This document shows, one piece after another, positions 1-11,028 of a stretch of 64,000 nt of DNA. Origin of the DNA: Alnus glutinosa (Eukaryota > Streptophyta > Magnoliopsida > Fagales > Betulaceae); the NCBI RefSeq assembly GCF_958979055.1, contig NC_084896.1:22933501-22997500 (forward strand), in the 5' to 3' direction. Position numbers and translations under genes: made by a program. Under the pieces are notes generated by a model, which was not told the DNA's origin, ran no database searches, and saw nothing but the letters and a program-made list of their open reading frames with translations. How positions within the stretch are numbered: position 1 is the stretch's first letter; each line of letters starts with the position of its first letter.

Positions 1-279
1 CTATCAAATCACTCTCTTTCTGAAGATAGTGATTTTACCCCAATTAATTATTCAATATTCTCAACAATACTTCATCTTTTCACATATAATAGAGCATTTT
101 TTTTTCCTAGTAAAATTTGTAGTGGGGGGCTCATGATTCACGTGGAAGGAAGAAAATAGCTTTTGACATCTCCGGTGACGTCTTTGATCCAACCTTATGT
201 TTCTGTATTTTGTTGTTTAGATTAGCAATTTAGCATTACCTGAAGCTTCTGAGCCATGGGACCAAAAGAAAGAGAATAA

Positions 280-409
280 GATTAATGCTACTCTTCATAT
301 TAGCTTTAAGATTATTTACATTAGGCTTTCGGTGCATAAGAATTTATTTAAAATCTGACACATCAGCCAGTGTGAAGCTAATATGGAAATTTAAATAGTA
401 GCATTATTC
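280..409. repeat. MITE with AATGCTACT inverted ends
   Basis: The left end has TTAATGCTACTCTTCATATT and the right end, reverse complemented, starts GAATAATGCTACTATTTAAA; ATATTAGCTT recurs inside both arms. It resembles the better-preserved element at 16988-17141. No clear target duplication is visible, so the edges are approximate. Confidence 0.5.
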
Positions 410-546
410 ATAGCTTTTAAGTTTTCAACCCAATTTATCGCACAAATGTCACATGAATTTAAGTGACGTGTTTTAAGTGACTTTTCATGTCAATCATTTT
501 TATTTTGACAAAAAAGATACTTAAAACACGTCATCTAAACTAATAT
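372..546. repeat. Diverged direct repeat, left copy (other copy 1565-1733)
   Basis: The blocks TGTGAA-CTAATATGGAAATTTAAATA, a CACAAATGTCACA block and a TTTTAAGTGACTTTT block recur in the same order at 1565-1733. Both copies end in AAACTAATA. The hAT-like element at 547-1440 lies directly after the left copy. This appears to be an older duplication of MITE-type DNA. Confidence 0.5.
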
Positions 547-1440
547 TAGAGGTATACAACCGGTTGCGGTAGCGATTATTAGCTCATAACCGCAACCGCA
601 ACCACAACCGGGGTCTCCGGTTATTGCGTTTTCAATAACCGCAGTCGGCCACCGGTTGCAGTTTTTACCGACCGCCGGTTATCTGATTATTAACCAGATA
701 ACTAGTTTTATTTATTTTTTAACAATAACAAACAGTATTACGTTTACTTTGTATAAATTATTGGTCCTCTTGTTACTGGCCAGTGCAATTGTGTTTATCA
801 ATTAAGTTGTAGGACTTTTCGCAAGCGATGAATGGAAAGTTTTGTAGAAAGAGATGAAGGAATATGAAAAAGGAAAGACATCCCGCTTGATGACTTTGAA
901 TTGGAAGACTGTAACATGGCAGATTTTTTCAGTGGGTATTCTCTTTTCCAATGTCATTGGTACATTGGCTTTGCTTGTTGTTCCCATTCTTGCGGTAGTA
1001 TTTTTCCATGACAAGTTAGATGGAGCGAAGGTGATCGCCCTGCTAGCAATCTGGGGCTTTCTTTCATACATCTATTAACATTATCTTGATGACTCTAAAT
1101 TCAAGGTAAGCAAAACGAGTGCTGATGAGGCTTCGAGTTCTGTTATAGAGATTTGTTGAAGGCAAAGGATATTCAAAAATTCATTCTTTGCTGATGACAG
1201 GTTTTATTTATTTTTTCCAAACTCAATGCATGTATACACTATATATATAAATAATTTTATATAATAATAAAAACCGGTTGCGATTACCCGGTTTTCTAGA
1301 ATGTAATAATGGGTAACCGCAGCTGGTTACCTGGTTATCCGGTTGCGATTATTTTCGATTTTTTGGTTTCTCAATTTTTCCAGTTAACGGTTATTGACAG
1401 TTATTATTGGTTACCGGTTAATTCCGCTTGTACACCCCTA
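547..1440. mobile_element. Non-autonomous hAT-like element carrying a purine-permease fragment
   Basis: The ends form an imperfect inverted repeat: TAGAGGTATACAACCGG on the left and, reverse complemented, TAGGGGTGTACAAGCGG on the right (14 of 17 match). Flanks give a degenerate 8-bp target duplication, ACTAATAT (539-546) and GCTAATGT (1441-1448). Subterminal regions on both sides (about 550-690 and 1270-1430) are packed with GGTTGCGG and GGTTACCGGTT motifs in both orientations, typical of hAT subterminal repeats. No transposase is present. The centre holds a host-derived coding fragment (806-1159). The hAT assignment rests on the 8-bp duplication and end sequence and is inferred. Confidence 0.65.
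806..1159 (+). pseudogene. Purine permease (PUP) C-terminal fragment
   Basis: One reading frame from 806 to the TGA at 1157-1159 reads as the C-terminal part of a plant purine permease: VVGLFASDEWK at 806-838, then an EMKEYEKGK-type segment, two hydrophobic stretches (IFSVGILFSNVIG; LALLVVPILAVVFFHDKLDG), and IWGFLSYIY followed by HYLDDSKFK. Two in-frame stops interrupt it: TAG at 845-847 and TAA at 1076-1078, the second where the family usually has Gln (CAA to TAA). Around ten residues between FSVG and LFSNV seem to be missing relative to intact PUPs, as remembered for the family. PUPs are plasma-membrane carriers of adenine, cytokinin bases and alkaloids. This copy lacks the N-terminal membrane segments and cannot be functional. 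It sits between the ends of an hAT-like element, so it was probably captured. Confidence 0.8.
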
Positions 1441-1500
1441 GCTAATGTCAAGTGGGTGTGCTAAACAAGGATACAAAATAACTATACTCAAAATATATAT

Positions 1501-1504
<4 letters not shown>

Positions 1505-1538
<34 letters not shown>
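1505..1538. repeat. Poly(A) tract
   Basis: An uninterrupted run of A of over 30 bases follows ACATA at 1500; a second A run lies at 1685-1710. They are simple-sequence tracts in otherwise featureless DNA. Confidence 0.9.
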
Positions 1539-1540
<2 letters not shown>

Positions 1541-1564
1541 CACTTAAAAGCTAAAGCATTAACA

Positions 1565-1733
1565 GGTGTGAAATTAATATGAAAATTTAAATACTAACTA
1601 TGTCTTCGCAACCATTATGCACATGTGTCACAAGAATTGAAATAACATATTTTAAGTGATTTTTTTATGTTAATTACTTTTATTTAAAAAAAAAAAAAAA
1701 AAAAAAAAAATCTAAAACTCGTTAAATAAACTA
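1565..1733. repeat. Diverged direct repeat, right copy (other copy 372-546)
   Basis: Carries the same ordered blocks as 372-546, with an A run replacing part of the spacer. Confidence 0.5.
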
Positions 1734-2580
1734 ATACGACGAGAGTCTGATAAATTAAGCTAAAGAATACCATTACGGCATTACTCAACATATATATATA
1801 TAAAGGGGTCTCGTTTGACCATCCATATGGCTCATAGAGGGTCGGCTCCATGTCCATTGCCGTACCATACGCATCCACGACTTATGGCCTATTGCTCCCA
1901 TTTAGACTCCATTTGCTTGTCGGCGCAGATCATCAAAACCTTTCTCAGCCGTACGTGGTCAACTGCAACACTATATTCCGATATGCATATATAATCCTTT
2001 CTTTTATTAGAACTCACTCAAAAACCTCCGCAGGAGTATGATATTAACCCTATAAATAAATAAATTAACGATCTATCTATTTAGTTTAATTATTTGAGAG
2101 CTGTCTCTTCAAAAAAAAAAAAGTCTCACTTATATATGAACATGTGTATTATTTTCAAGGATTTTGATCCACTATTGAGTAAATTAAGAGAAAAATAAAC
2201 CAAAAAACCTTTCCCCTAGCTAGATATGTCACGTATAATTTCCAAACATTTTTCTACTAAAAAGAAGAAACCCAACAAATAAACAAGAAACCAGAAATAT
2301 CGGGATCAAATTCTTGCTTCTTCCATATATATAAGCCAATCCGAAACGGTTTCAACCCTTATCTCTTCTCCTTTTTTTTTCTCCCCCATTTTCAAAGGTT
2401 TTGAAATCTTCAAGAGAACAAAAACACAGAATCGGTAGGCACAAGACAAAACAAAGAAAACCCAGATCGAAAAAGAGAGAAAGACAGACAATCTTATTCT
2501 AATGATCTAACTATCGATCTATCAATCTATCGATCCCACCCATATTTATAGAGAAAGAAGTAAAGAAACAGGAGGTGTTC

Positions 2581-2781
2581 TCAAGAAACGCTACGCTTGC
2601 CAGGTTGGTCGGCGACCTTGAGCGTCTTGTCGATGAGCTTCCGGGCCTTCCGGCTGCGGATCTCGACGCGGACGCTGGAGCTCTTGTCCATCTTCACGTA
2701 CGGCTTCTTAGACTTCTTGAGCGCCCCACTCACCTTCTTCTTTATCGACTGCACCAGGCTCTCCAGCTGGTACGCCATCAT
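2581..2781 (-). CDS. Small basic plant protein, 66 aa, function unknown
   Basis: A single-exon frame of 66 codons starts at tandem ATGs (2781 and 2778) and begins MMAYQLESLVQSIKKKV. It is lysine-rich (KKSKKPYVKMDKSSS around residues 21-35), with a C-terminal half RVEIRSRKARKLIDKTLKV followed by ADQPGKRSVS. Codon third positions are strongly G/C (CTC, GTC, AAG, CGC), in sharp contrast to the AT-rich flanks, which argues for selection on the protein. There is no signal peptide, membrane segment or cysteine pattern. I have an impression of similar small basic proteins in other dicots, but cannot name a family or function. The downstream 3' side (2200-2570) is C/T-rich and plausible as UTR. The upstream region to 3060 lacks an obvious TATA in this orientation. 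Confidence 0.6.
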   Translation of the reverse strand: MMAYQLESLVQSIKKKVSGALKKSKKPYVKMDKSSSVRVEIRSRKARKLIDKTLKVADQPGKRSVS

Positions 2782-3107
2782 CAGTATATATATATTTTTC
2801 TCTCTACAAACTACAAAGCGCGCATTTATGTGAAATCTCTTGAGGCTTTTGGGATTCTTGGCCTGCGGAGAGACGGACAGCTTTGGATGGATTTTGGGTT
2901 TTGGCTTCGCTTTTCGTCAGTGGTGATCCCGGGTCTTTATGCAGTGGGATGATTAACAAGCGGCTTCGTTTTTGAGATAATATCGAGATTGCCACCCGGC
3001 GCTCATTTCTGACTTTCCGTTGTACCTCCACTTACGTGTATTCTGCACTTGCATTAAGTAAGTCATGACAAGTACAGGCCACATTCCTTATATAATCATT
3101 TTTCTTT

Positions 3108-3253
3108 TTTTTTTCTTTTTTTTTTTTTAATTTATTTTTCTTTTTTACTTAGCTTTGGAAAGCGTGAAGATTACATATTTCAAGCAAGTCAACAAAAAAA
3201 AAAAAAAAAAAAATACAAAAAAAAAAAAAAAAAAAAAAAAAAGGAAAAAAAAA
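3108..3253. repeat. Low-complexity poly(T)/poly(A) block
   Basis: T-rich runs around 3100-3145 are followed by long A runs at 3193-3252 with single interruptions. The apparent lysine-rich frame across it is an artefact. Confidence 0.8.
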
Positions 3254-3710
3254 GTAGGAGAGCACAGAAGATCCAAAAACAAATCATTACAAGAACAAAT
3301 TAACCTGAGTAATGATAATACCTGTTGTTTTGTTGGGAGTAATCTTTTTAGAAATTTATCCGATTTGGCTCTATTTAAACAAAAGGGAATCTAGATGCCA
3401 TGTTTGGGTATTCAAACTTTTTCAAATAATTTTTAAATATTATTTTTTATAAGTCAAATTTTACTAAACTTTTTTTAATTTTGTCTCAAGTTTTGTAAAC
3501 CATTCAAACATAATTTTAAAAATTAATTCTCTCGATATTCGTAATTTTTAAAAATAATCGCACACTCAAACAAACTATCTAGAGATTTTTCCAACTCCCT
3601 TTACAGGAAAATGTAAATTTTCTTCTATTGAAATAAGAGTAATGCTAGGAGTATTCACATTCCTTTTTCTTTTTTCTTTTTTGGTTCTCTATAGAATAAA
3701 AATGTTTATA

Positions 3711-4528
3711 AAATAAAAGTGTCAATGGGTAGGGAATGATTTCAAGCTGCTGTTTAACTATTGCTTGGAAAGAGTTAGTTGAGAGGAACTAGACCTTATA
3801 GCCGTGGTAGCAAGGCGTATATAGATGAGAAGAAATTCTTTGATTTTTAATGGCACTTTCACTCATCCTAATGTTGTGTTTGTTGAAGCGGAGAAATCCC
3901 TTACTGAGTTCAAAAAATGTCAGATTAAGGAGTCTAGGGTAATGTTGGGTGAGGTATTTGTTCCATGTAATACAAATATTAAATGGCAACCTCCTCCTCA
4001 TGGGTTGATAAAAGTTAATTGGGACGCCTCAATAAACAAGAATAAGGGGTGGATAGGGCTGGGGCTGATTGCCAGGGATAGTAATGGGGCTTGTTTGGGA
4101 GCTAAAAGTGAGACAAAAGAATTGGTAGCTGATTCGGCGATAGCAGCACTTAGTGCTATGTACTTCTGCAAGGAGGTGGGTTTTTTTGAAGTTATAATGG
4201 AGGGGGATGCTATACAAGTCCTAAAGGCTATTTATTCATACCCTCCATTCCTTTCTAAATTTGGGCATTTTGTTGACTTCATCCATTATGAGAAGAGGTA
4301 TTTCAGGTTTTGGTGGATTTCTCCTTTACACCAAGAGAAGGGAACGTTGTGGCACATGCCCTTGCAGCAGAGGCATCAAAGCAGAAGGTCAACAATGTTT
4401 GGTTGGAAGATCTACCTTTTCATTTCAGTAATATTGTAACTAGGGAACTAATTGGTCCATAAATCCTCTTTGTAGGATCGATCCTTCTATTGAGTAATGA
4501 TATGAGTTACTTTCTTGTTAAAAAAAAA
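3711..4528 (+). mobile_element. 5'-truncated L1-type LINE with poly(A) and target duplication
   Basis: The insert is bounded by a perfect 13-bp direct repeat AAAAATGTTTATA (3698-3710 and 4529-4541) and ends in poly(A) immediately before the right copy. It carries the RNase H-like C-terminal domain of a plant LINE polyprotein: KVNWDASINKNKGWIGLGL (about 4012-4068, with the catalytic Asp), IARDSNGACLGA, then VIMEGDAIQVLKAI (4192-4233). A frameshift near 4300 moves the remainder to another frame, reading EGNVVAHALAAEASKQK with the HxLA motif, then NNVWLEDLPF. The element is dead: 5'-truncated and frameshifted. Confidence 0.85.
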
Positions 4529-4540
4529 AAAAATGTTTAT

Positions 4541-4560
4541 ATATATATATATATATATTA
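4541..4560. repeat. (AT)n microsatellite
   Basis: TA dinucleotides run for about 20 bp directly after the LINE target duplication. Confidence 0.8.
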
Positions 4561-4837
4561 TTTATTTACTAAGGTGCGCTAAACACAATCGCTTTCTCAA
4601 TCTTTAAACTTGAAAAAAAAAAATAAATAAAAGAAAACCAAAAAACTCGCTCTCTCAAATCTGTGAAGAGCATTAAATTGCAGATACATATAGGTCAGAT
4701 TATTTTTTTGCATTCTTAATAACTATGAACATGATGATGTGATTCAAGATCTCACAGGATGCAAGGGCGACTCCATTATAATATATACAAGTTTGTCATT
4801 GTCAACTACGTATACCAATGCCACCTATTATATATAT

Positions 4838-5020
4838 GAGTAATGATTCACTACCACCTAAATATACAACTTTTCACCACCTTGTCTATGTGGCAAGGTG
4901 GTCCCCTACTAACTTTAGAGTTTTTTTATTTTTAAAAAATAAAATAAAGTGGGGGACCACCTTGCCACATAGACAAGGTGGTAAAAAGTTGTATATTTAG
5001 GTGGTAAAGAATCATTTCTC
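4838..5020. mobile_element. Foldback MITE, Mutator-like, 9-bp target duplication (copy 1)
   Basis: Inverted arms of about 68 bp: left GAGTAATGATTCACTACCAC..., right arm reverse complemented GAGAAATGATTCTTTACCAC..., both running into ACAACTTTT, CACCTTGTCTATGTGGCAAG and GGTGGTCCCC. It is flanked by TATATATAT on both sides (4829-4837, 5021-5029), although this falls in AT-repeat DNA. The second copy at 6418-6599 has an unambiguous 9-bp duplication, supporting the same boundaries. Confidence 0.85.
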
Positions 5021-6223
5021 TATATATATATCCACACACTTTTAGACTATGAAAATGTAATGCTCCCAAATTCTATTCCTATGAATACTCTTTTATCGAA
5101 CATCAATTGAGGCATTGATTGAACTATTATGTTTCAGGTTCAATCGATTGAACTGCAATCAAACCATTATGTTTTTAGTTTGGTTGATTTATCACCCATT
5201 TCGATCAATCAAGCCAATTGTTCACTGATTTCATTGCACGAGAAACACAATTTGTATCGCTCGAAACGAAAATAGGAAATATTAGAATTTTAACTTTTTT
5301 TTAAAAATAAAATAATAACCACATCTCGAATGATGATAGGTTAAGCATTGTTTAACCCATAGAGTTTTGAGGTAATTGGAAGTCAAAATGTAGTTTAAGA
5401 ACTCATAATTTTTTTTTTTGGACAAAATGTCTCGTTAGGACGAGTAAATCTCCCATCCAAACAAGGTAGGCGGGAACGGTTTCGGAAACGAATCTGCATG
5501 AATTACGTTCATATGGGAGGATAATGGTTAGGATTTATTCACGTGTGGATTTGATTGATGGAATGGGTATTTTCATGCGACCTGACATAGGTGCGTTTGG
5601 ACAAAATAAAATCTTCATCCGAACAAATAAGGATCTCCACGTGTTAAAAACATGCTAGAACGATGTGATTAAAGACACTCACATTTATTTGTTTTGACTT
5701 GAGCTTGTCAGAATGAGACCAATAACTCGTTCGAACGAGTTTGCATAGTACACAAAAAAAAAAATAAATAAAAATAAAATAAAATAAAATTGCCTATTTA
5801 AATTGCCAAAGCTTGAGATAAATGTTATCTCTCTTATTTCATTCATCTAAGAGAGAAAGTGTGTTGTTGGAGAAGGTGTTCTTATTAGAAATGAGAAAAA
5901 CTAGGATTTTTCTCAAAGAAGTGGTCTTATTTCGTAAAAGCTAGTGTTTTAATCTACATGCTTGGAGGTTGGTTGAGGTTGTAGGTACTAGGTAGTGAGG
6001 AAGGAGTTTTGGAACATTAGAAATTGAGTTTATTAAATGAATTTTTTTGAACAAAAATAAGTACGATTCACTTATAAAATAATTTTGTTTTACAAGATTA
6101 GCAGGCAATAATAATATCATGTGCATCATAAAATACAAAATGTTAGCGAATGAAGGACATTATCTTCCCACATCATTTAAACATTTAATAAAATGTCACA
6201 TTATGTATATTATTAAATATAAT

Positions 6224-6224
<1 letters not shown>

Positions 6225-6256
<32 letters not shown>
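6225..6256. repeat. (AT)n microsatellite
   Basis: About 30 bp of alternating AT. Confidence 0.85.
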
Positions 6257-6259
<3 letters not shown>

Positions 6260-6417
6260 TAATAAAATAAAATCTTAAAGAGGGTGGAATAGCTCCTCTA
6301 AAAATGAAAAGGTGAGTGATCCTTCATTATACCTTTGCCACGTTGTAATTCTGGATAATTAAATGTTCACAAATTAATGTCTCAGTCTACACTTTAATGC
6401 AGCACGCTTTTCATGAA

Positions 6418-6599
6418 GAGTAATGATTCACTACTATCTAAATATACAATTTTTCACCACTTTGTCTATGTGACAAGGTGGTCCCTCACCTTAATTTATT
6501 TTTAAAAAATAAAAAAACTCAAAAGTAGTGGGGGACCACCTTGCTACATAGGCAAGGTGGTGAAAAGTTGTATATTTGGGTGGCATTGAATCATTGTTC
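6418..6599. mobile_element. Foldback MITE, Mutator-like, 9-bp target duplication (copy 2)
   Basis: Same family as 4838-5020: begins GAGTAATGATTCACTACTAT and ends GAATCATTGTTC, with the CACCTTG/CAAGGTGG arms. A perfect 9-bp duplication TTTCATGAA flanks it (6409-6417 and 6600-6608), which fixes the ends and points to Mutator-type transposition. Confidence 0.9.
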
Positions 6600-6615
6600 T
6601 TTCATGAAAGGGATT

Positions 6616-6660
6616 TGCACAATGGAGTGGGATCCATGTGTGGGCCCCACTCCATTGTGC
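6616..6660. repeat. Short perfect hairpin (14-bp arms)
   Basis: CACAATGGAGTGGG is followed, after a GGGCC-containing loop, by CCCACTCCATTGTG. It lies just outside the MITE ending at 6599 and resembles the hairpin cores at 30180 and 31510. Confidence 0.6.
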
Positions 6661-7027
6661 CTTGGTGTTGTGTCATTGTTGTGTAGTGTGAGTGTTTTAA
6701 TCATTTCTCATAAAATAATGTTGGCTGTGTAAATTAGCTGGAAGTTAGAATTTATTTATTTATTTATTTTCTTTTAATGTTTTTGCTAACCATTGGCGTG
6801 TAGTTCATTTAATTAAGGGAAATAATTTGTGGGGACCAAAAACCGTCCCCACCTCCCTCTTTCTGGTTTTAAATAAAAATAAATAAAAAAGTGTCATATA
6901 ATGTCACATAAGATGACATTTTTTTTTTTGTTTTTTTTTTTTTAATTTTATATTAAAAAGAGGTTTCTGTCCCCATGTATCAGCCCTCTTTAATTACAAC
7001 GACATGTGGTACTGGTGTTTGATAATT

Positions 7028-7345
7028 TTTTTTTTTTAACTGATAACTCTTTATTAATAATCTCAAATCATACAAATCAATAACATCTGAGATCACAAAT
7101 TAGGGTCAGAAGTTTCCTTTTTATAATATCATAAATAACTAGAAGAATTTCTTTCATTCAAATAATATTTATTACATGATGGATCGCTTCTTTAATAAGA
7201 CGATGTGCAATTGAATTAGCATCCTATTTCACATAAACAACTTGTGACGATCAAAAAGACTGTAATAGCGTTTTGATGCCCTCCACTAAATGATCATATA
7301 TGCTCTCGTTTTGGGATACTTCATTGATTTCTCTTACCACATAAT
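7028..7345 (-). mobile_element. L1-type LINE 3' remnant, RNase H C-terminus
   Basis: Read on the minus strand, the sequence gives VEGIKTLLQSF, then VVYVK, a stop and DANSIAHRLIKEAIHHVI (about 7150-7235), the HxLA-type end of plant LINE RNase H domains. The T-run at 7028-7040 is the complement of its poly(A) tail. The frame has stops and is dead. Confidence 0.7.
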
Positions 7346-7902
7346 TTGATAACTATTTCAAGAGGTTTTTAGAATTTCTTTCTAACTGGACAGAAGATTT
7401 TCTTTTAATTCAGCAGGAAAAATTTCACTTACCATTTCTGATATTTTATTATTTTTGTAATAATACTTTCAATTTTTTTTTTTTAAAAAAAATGTCAATT
7501 TAGGTTTACAATTTTTTAATTTTTTTTGCAATGTCAACCCTCCCGTCCAAATTCAACATTAAATACTAATAGAAAAAGCAAAATTTATGAGTGTTTTGTG
7601 AGTAGAGTTTTTTGTTAATATTTTGACTTTTTTTATTTAATTGAGAAAAAGGAAAAAAAAAATTAACAAACAGGCCATATACCTATAAAAGAACACTAAC
7701 AGCGTATGATGCTCAGGAAAAAAAAAATTAAAGAAAAAAGAACAAATAATACTGAGGATTCCCTCAATATTTGATGTTATTAAATTTGGATGCTCTCAAT
7801 GTAATTTTGTGATGAATTTGTGTAATTGTAGGAGTTATTTTGAATTAAATTATTGATATTATACCACCTAGCTTATTATTTTATTTATCTCCATTAGAGC
7901 AT

Positions 7903-7952
7903 CAACAATGGATCTTTTAAAAATTTTCTTAAATTTTAAAGAATAATCTCAC

Positions 7953-8003
<51 letters not shown>

Positions 8004-8180
8004 GAAAAATAGATCCCACAAAATTGAGAATCATAGAGAGTTGAGAGAGAGTTTATTTTTTATTACGTTGAAACAGAGAAAAAAAACAATAATATAATAT
8101 ATGAGAGATCATTGTAACAATCGGATGGAGGATGAATTTAAGGTTCGGTCCTTTAAAGCATCTGATGTGGATGCCCTTAT
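7903..8180. repeat. MITE-like element, GAGCATCnnCAATG ends
   Basis: The left end ATTAGAGCATCAACAATGGA and the right end, reverse complemented (AAGGGCATCCACATCAGATGC), form a short inverted repeat around an AT microsatellite and T run (7960-8003). This end type is common in plant MITEs. Boundaries are approximate. Confidence 0.45.
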
Positions 8181-8313
8181 ATCTTACTTAGTTGTATATT
8201 GATCAGATATAGTTGAATCATTTTCAAAATAACGATTAAATATCTAAGAATTATACCCTGCTATTAGTATATTAATTCTATCTATCTCTCTCGATCTCTT
8301 AATACAGAAACAC

Positions 8314-9052
8314 CGGTGCACAGTATTTGGAGAGAAGCCGGTCTTACACTTCATTTATCAGAAAACAGATCTTAGAGGAGTTGGAAACAGATATCCTCTT
8401 CTATCTTCCCCCTCTTATTCTGGTTTTTTCTTTTGTTTGTAGGTGTTCTCCGACCAGATCAGCAATTTTGACCTCTTCGCTATGCATCTGTCTATGAGAT
8501 GAAGGTTAGTCAGGTGTGAATGGTTATCTCTCACGGCCGGTTTAAATAAATTTTTATGATATTTAGCTACCTTTGACTTAAATCTAGTCTGCTCGAAGCA
8601 GATCTGCTTTTTAACTATTTTTGTACGTAGATTAGCTGAAGATGAAAGTCATAGATATCCTCTTCTATCTTTCCCCTCTTATTCTGGTTTTTTCTTTTGT
8701 TTGTAGGTGTTCTCCGACCAAATCAGCAATTTTGACCTCTTCGCTATGCATCTGTCTATGAGATGAAGGTTAGTCAGGTATGAAAGGTTATATCTCACGG
8801 CCGGTTTAAATAAATTTTAAGATATTTGGCTACCTTTGACTTAGATCTAGTCTGTTCGAAATAGGTCTACTTTTTAACTATTTTTGTATATAGGTTAGCT
8901 GAAGATGAAAGTCATAGATAATACTTTATTGTACAAATTTTGTTTATATCTATGTCTATGTAACGTCATAGCATGTGACTATGATTTTGCAGAACTTTAT
9001 ACTCGTGATGATTGATTAATGAAATATTTTCATTAAAAAAAAAAAAAAAAAA
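8314..9052 (+). mobile_element. Non-LTR retroelement 3' end with poly(A) and 10-bp target duplication
   Basis: ACAGAAACAC occurs at 8304-8313 and again at 9053-9062, right after an A tail. The insert contains no recognisable protein. Its last 150 bp (GAAGATGAAAGTCATAGATA ... GATTTTGCAGAACTTTATAC) recur at 38106-38345, so this is a repeat family. Internally it holds a 264-bp tandem duplication (8391-8918). Confidence 0.75.
8391..8918 (+). repeat. Tandem duplication, 2 x 264 bp
   Basis: Unit 1 (8391-8654) and unit 2 (8655-8918) both begin ATATCCTCTTCTATC and end GAAGATGAAAGTCATAG, with few differences. The copy at 38106 has only one unit, so the duplication is private to this insertion or its source lineage. 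Confidence 0.9.
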
Positions 9053-9062
9053 ACAGAAACAC

Positions 9063-10639
9063 AATCGCTTTAACAAATCTTTTTTCTGCTTTTGTCCTCT
9101 TTTGTATTGGCTTTGGTTTAGGATTTAAACTTAACTCACTTTTAAATAAATCAGACTTTACTTCCAACCTAAAAGCAATAGGCATGCAGAACACATGAGT
9201 TAGCTGAAACTGATCATATTTATTGGATTTTTTTATTTTTTATTATTTTTTTTTTTAGCAAACTATAATTAATAGACGTGATCAATTTCATTCTTTTGGA
9301 GTATCAGCAACTAACACCTACTTTATCATCTTTTGTTTTTAGGGAGGGGGATCGAATACACTAAGGCATGTAAAATGACTTTTGGTAGAAAATATTATTG
9401 GTCATTGTTTAGTTTTGAGATCTTGAAAATTACCTGACAATGTGAAATATCGTCACCATGACAATAATAATTTAAAAAAAAAAAAAAAAACCTATGGTCC
9501 CGAAAGAGATCTTTATTTTTTTCTCCTAGGAGGAGGGGGCAAAGGGGAAGTTGTTGAGAGGCTGCAATACGGAGGACGGGAAAAATTGTGAGAGAGGGTC
9601 GAGAGATTACGATGGGGCAAGGAAGATGGCGAGACGTAGCCAAAAAAGGGCAAATTTATTGTTTAACATAAACATTATTTTTTGTTAGACAAGAATTTTC
9701 TTTCACACCAAACATTGGAAATTGCAAAAAATATGATTTTAAAACGAAACAAAGGCAGTCTTAATTCCCCCGAACTTACATTCTACAAGAACTTAGGACC
9801 ACCAAATTTTAAAAAGTAGCACTTATCCTATTCTAACTATTACTTTATTACAAGTTATTATCTTCCGTTATTATTTAGCATTAAAATTGATGAAAAATAC
9901 CACATGTAGTTGTAAAAAATTAGCACTTTTCTATTACTTGTGATATTTTTCATCAATTTTAATGCCAGATACATTGGAAGGTGTAACTTGTAACGAAATA
10001 CTAGTGTGAGAGGTGAATGGTGTGTTTGAGTGTTGAATTTTTGAAATCAGAATTTAATTCTTATTTGGTGTGCAAATTTCGAAGTTTGACTTTTTTAAAA
10101 AATTGAATAAAATATAATTTATTTTTTAAAAAAACAAAATCAAAATCATATTATTTTTTAGAATCCTAATACCAAAAAAACCTCTTGTATCTCTTTTTGA
10201 AGTTTTATAATCTAAGTGTAAATGATATGTAATTTCAAGCAGTTAAGTGTGTGTATATATATATTGAGAGAGAGAGAGAGAGAGGTGATTTCATTAACCT
10301 TCTCCTCCCTTCCTTATTTCCAAGGGTCATTTCTTTCTTCATTATTTTTTTTCTCTGTAAAATTAGTGTTTTCATTGGCTTTCCTCTTCTCTCTTTCTCA
10401 ATGATCCCAAATGACCTTCTTTATTTATTTATTTTTATTTTGTTCTATATATTCAGTTTGACTATTTTTTTTTTTTTAAAAAAAAAAAATCTAAAATAAA
10501 CCAATTATTCTTATAGGTACGTAATTGTCTATTCCTTAAAACTAATATTGATCTTTGATTTTAGTATTGGACATAATAAACTATTAGTAGCTATTTTTAA
10601 ATTTATTTAAAGGCCAAATTTTCATTAACTACTCAATCA

Positions 10640-10640
<1 letters not shown>
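9063..10640. other. Gene-free AT-rich stretch
   Basis: No exon-like signal was found. It holds a short inverted repeat around 9889-9965 (CATTAAAATTGATGAAAAAT on one side, its complement on the other), a (GA)n run at 10265-10284, and A/T runs. Confidence 0.6.

Positions 10641-10683
<43 letters not shown>
10637..10683. repeat. (ATT)n microsatellite
   Basis: About 15 uninterrupted ATT repeats. Confidence 0.95.
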
Positions 10684-11028
10684 CCGTATGCTTTCATCTG
10701 GTAGTTGAAGAGCCGCCTCTTACTAACCTGGGTCAAGACTCAAAGCCAATAATACCCTTCTCTCAATAACATATTACATTATTACCAATTATTTTGATTG
10801 CATGCGGACCATTCTATGGAGTCAATGGAATATTACAATTTGATTTAATATTGGATTTTTCTTGATGAAGACATTCTGAACTCTAAGCAGAAACAATGAC
10901 CCAAATTTGAAGAAAATGAAGGTTTTGCATTCAATATGATGACTAAAGATGAGACATGGGAACCAACCTCTTTGTTCATAGTCAAAAACTTGACTTTTCT
11001 AGAGTGACAAGTACAAATTTATGATGGG

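Noticed and set aside
2575..2952. 125-codon plus-strand frame
   Set aside because: Antisense shadow of the small basic-protein gene, extended by chance.
9395..9643. Minus-strand 82-codon frame starting MATSRHLPCPIVISRPSLTI
   Set aside because: No recognisable domain, runs into a poly-Phe artefact of an A tract, and no splice-supported continuation.
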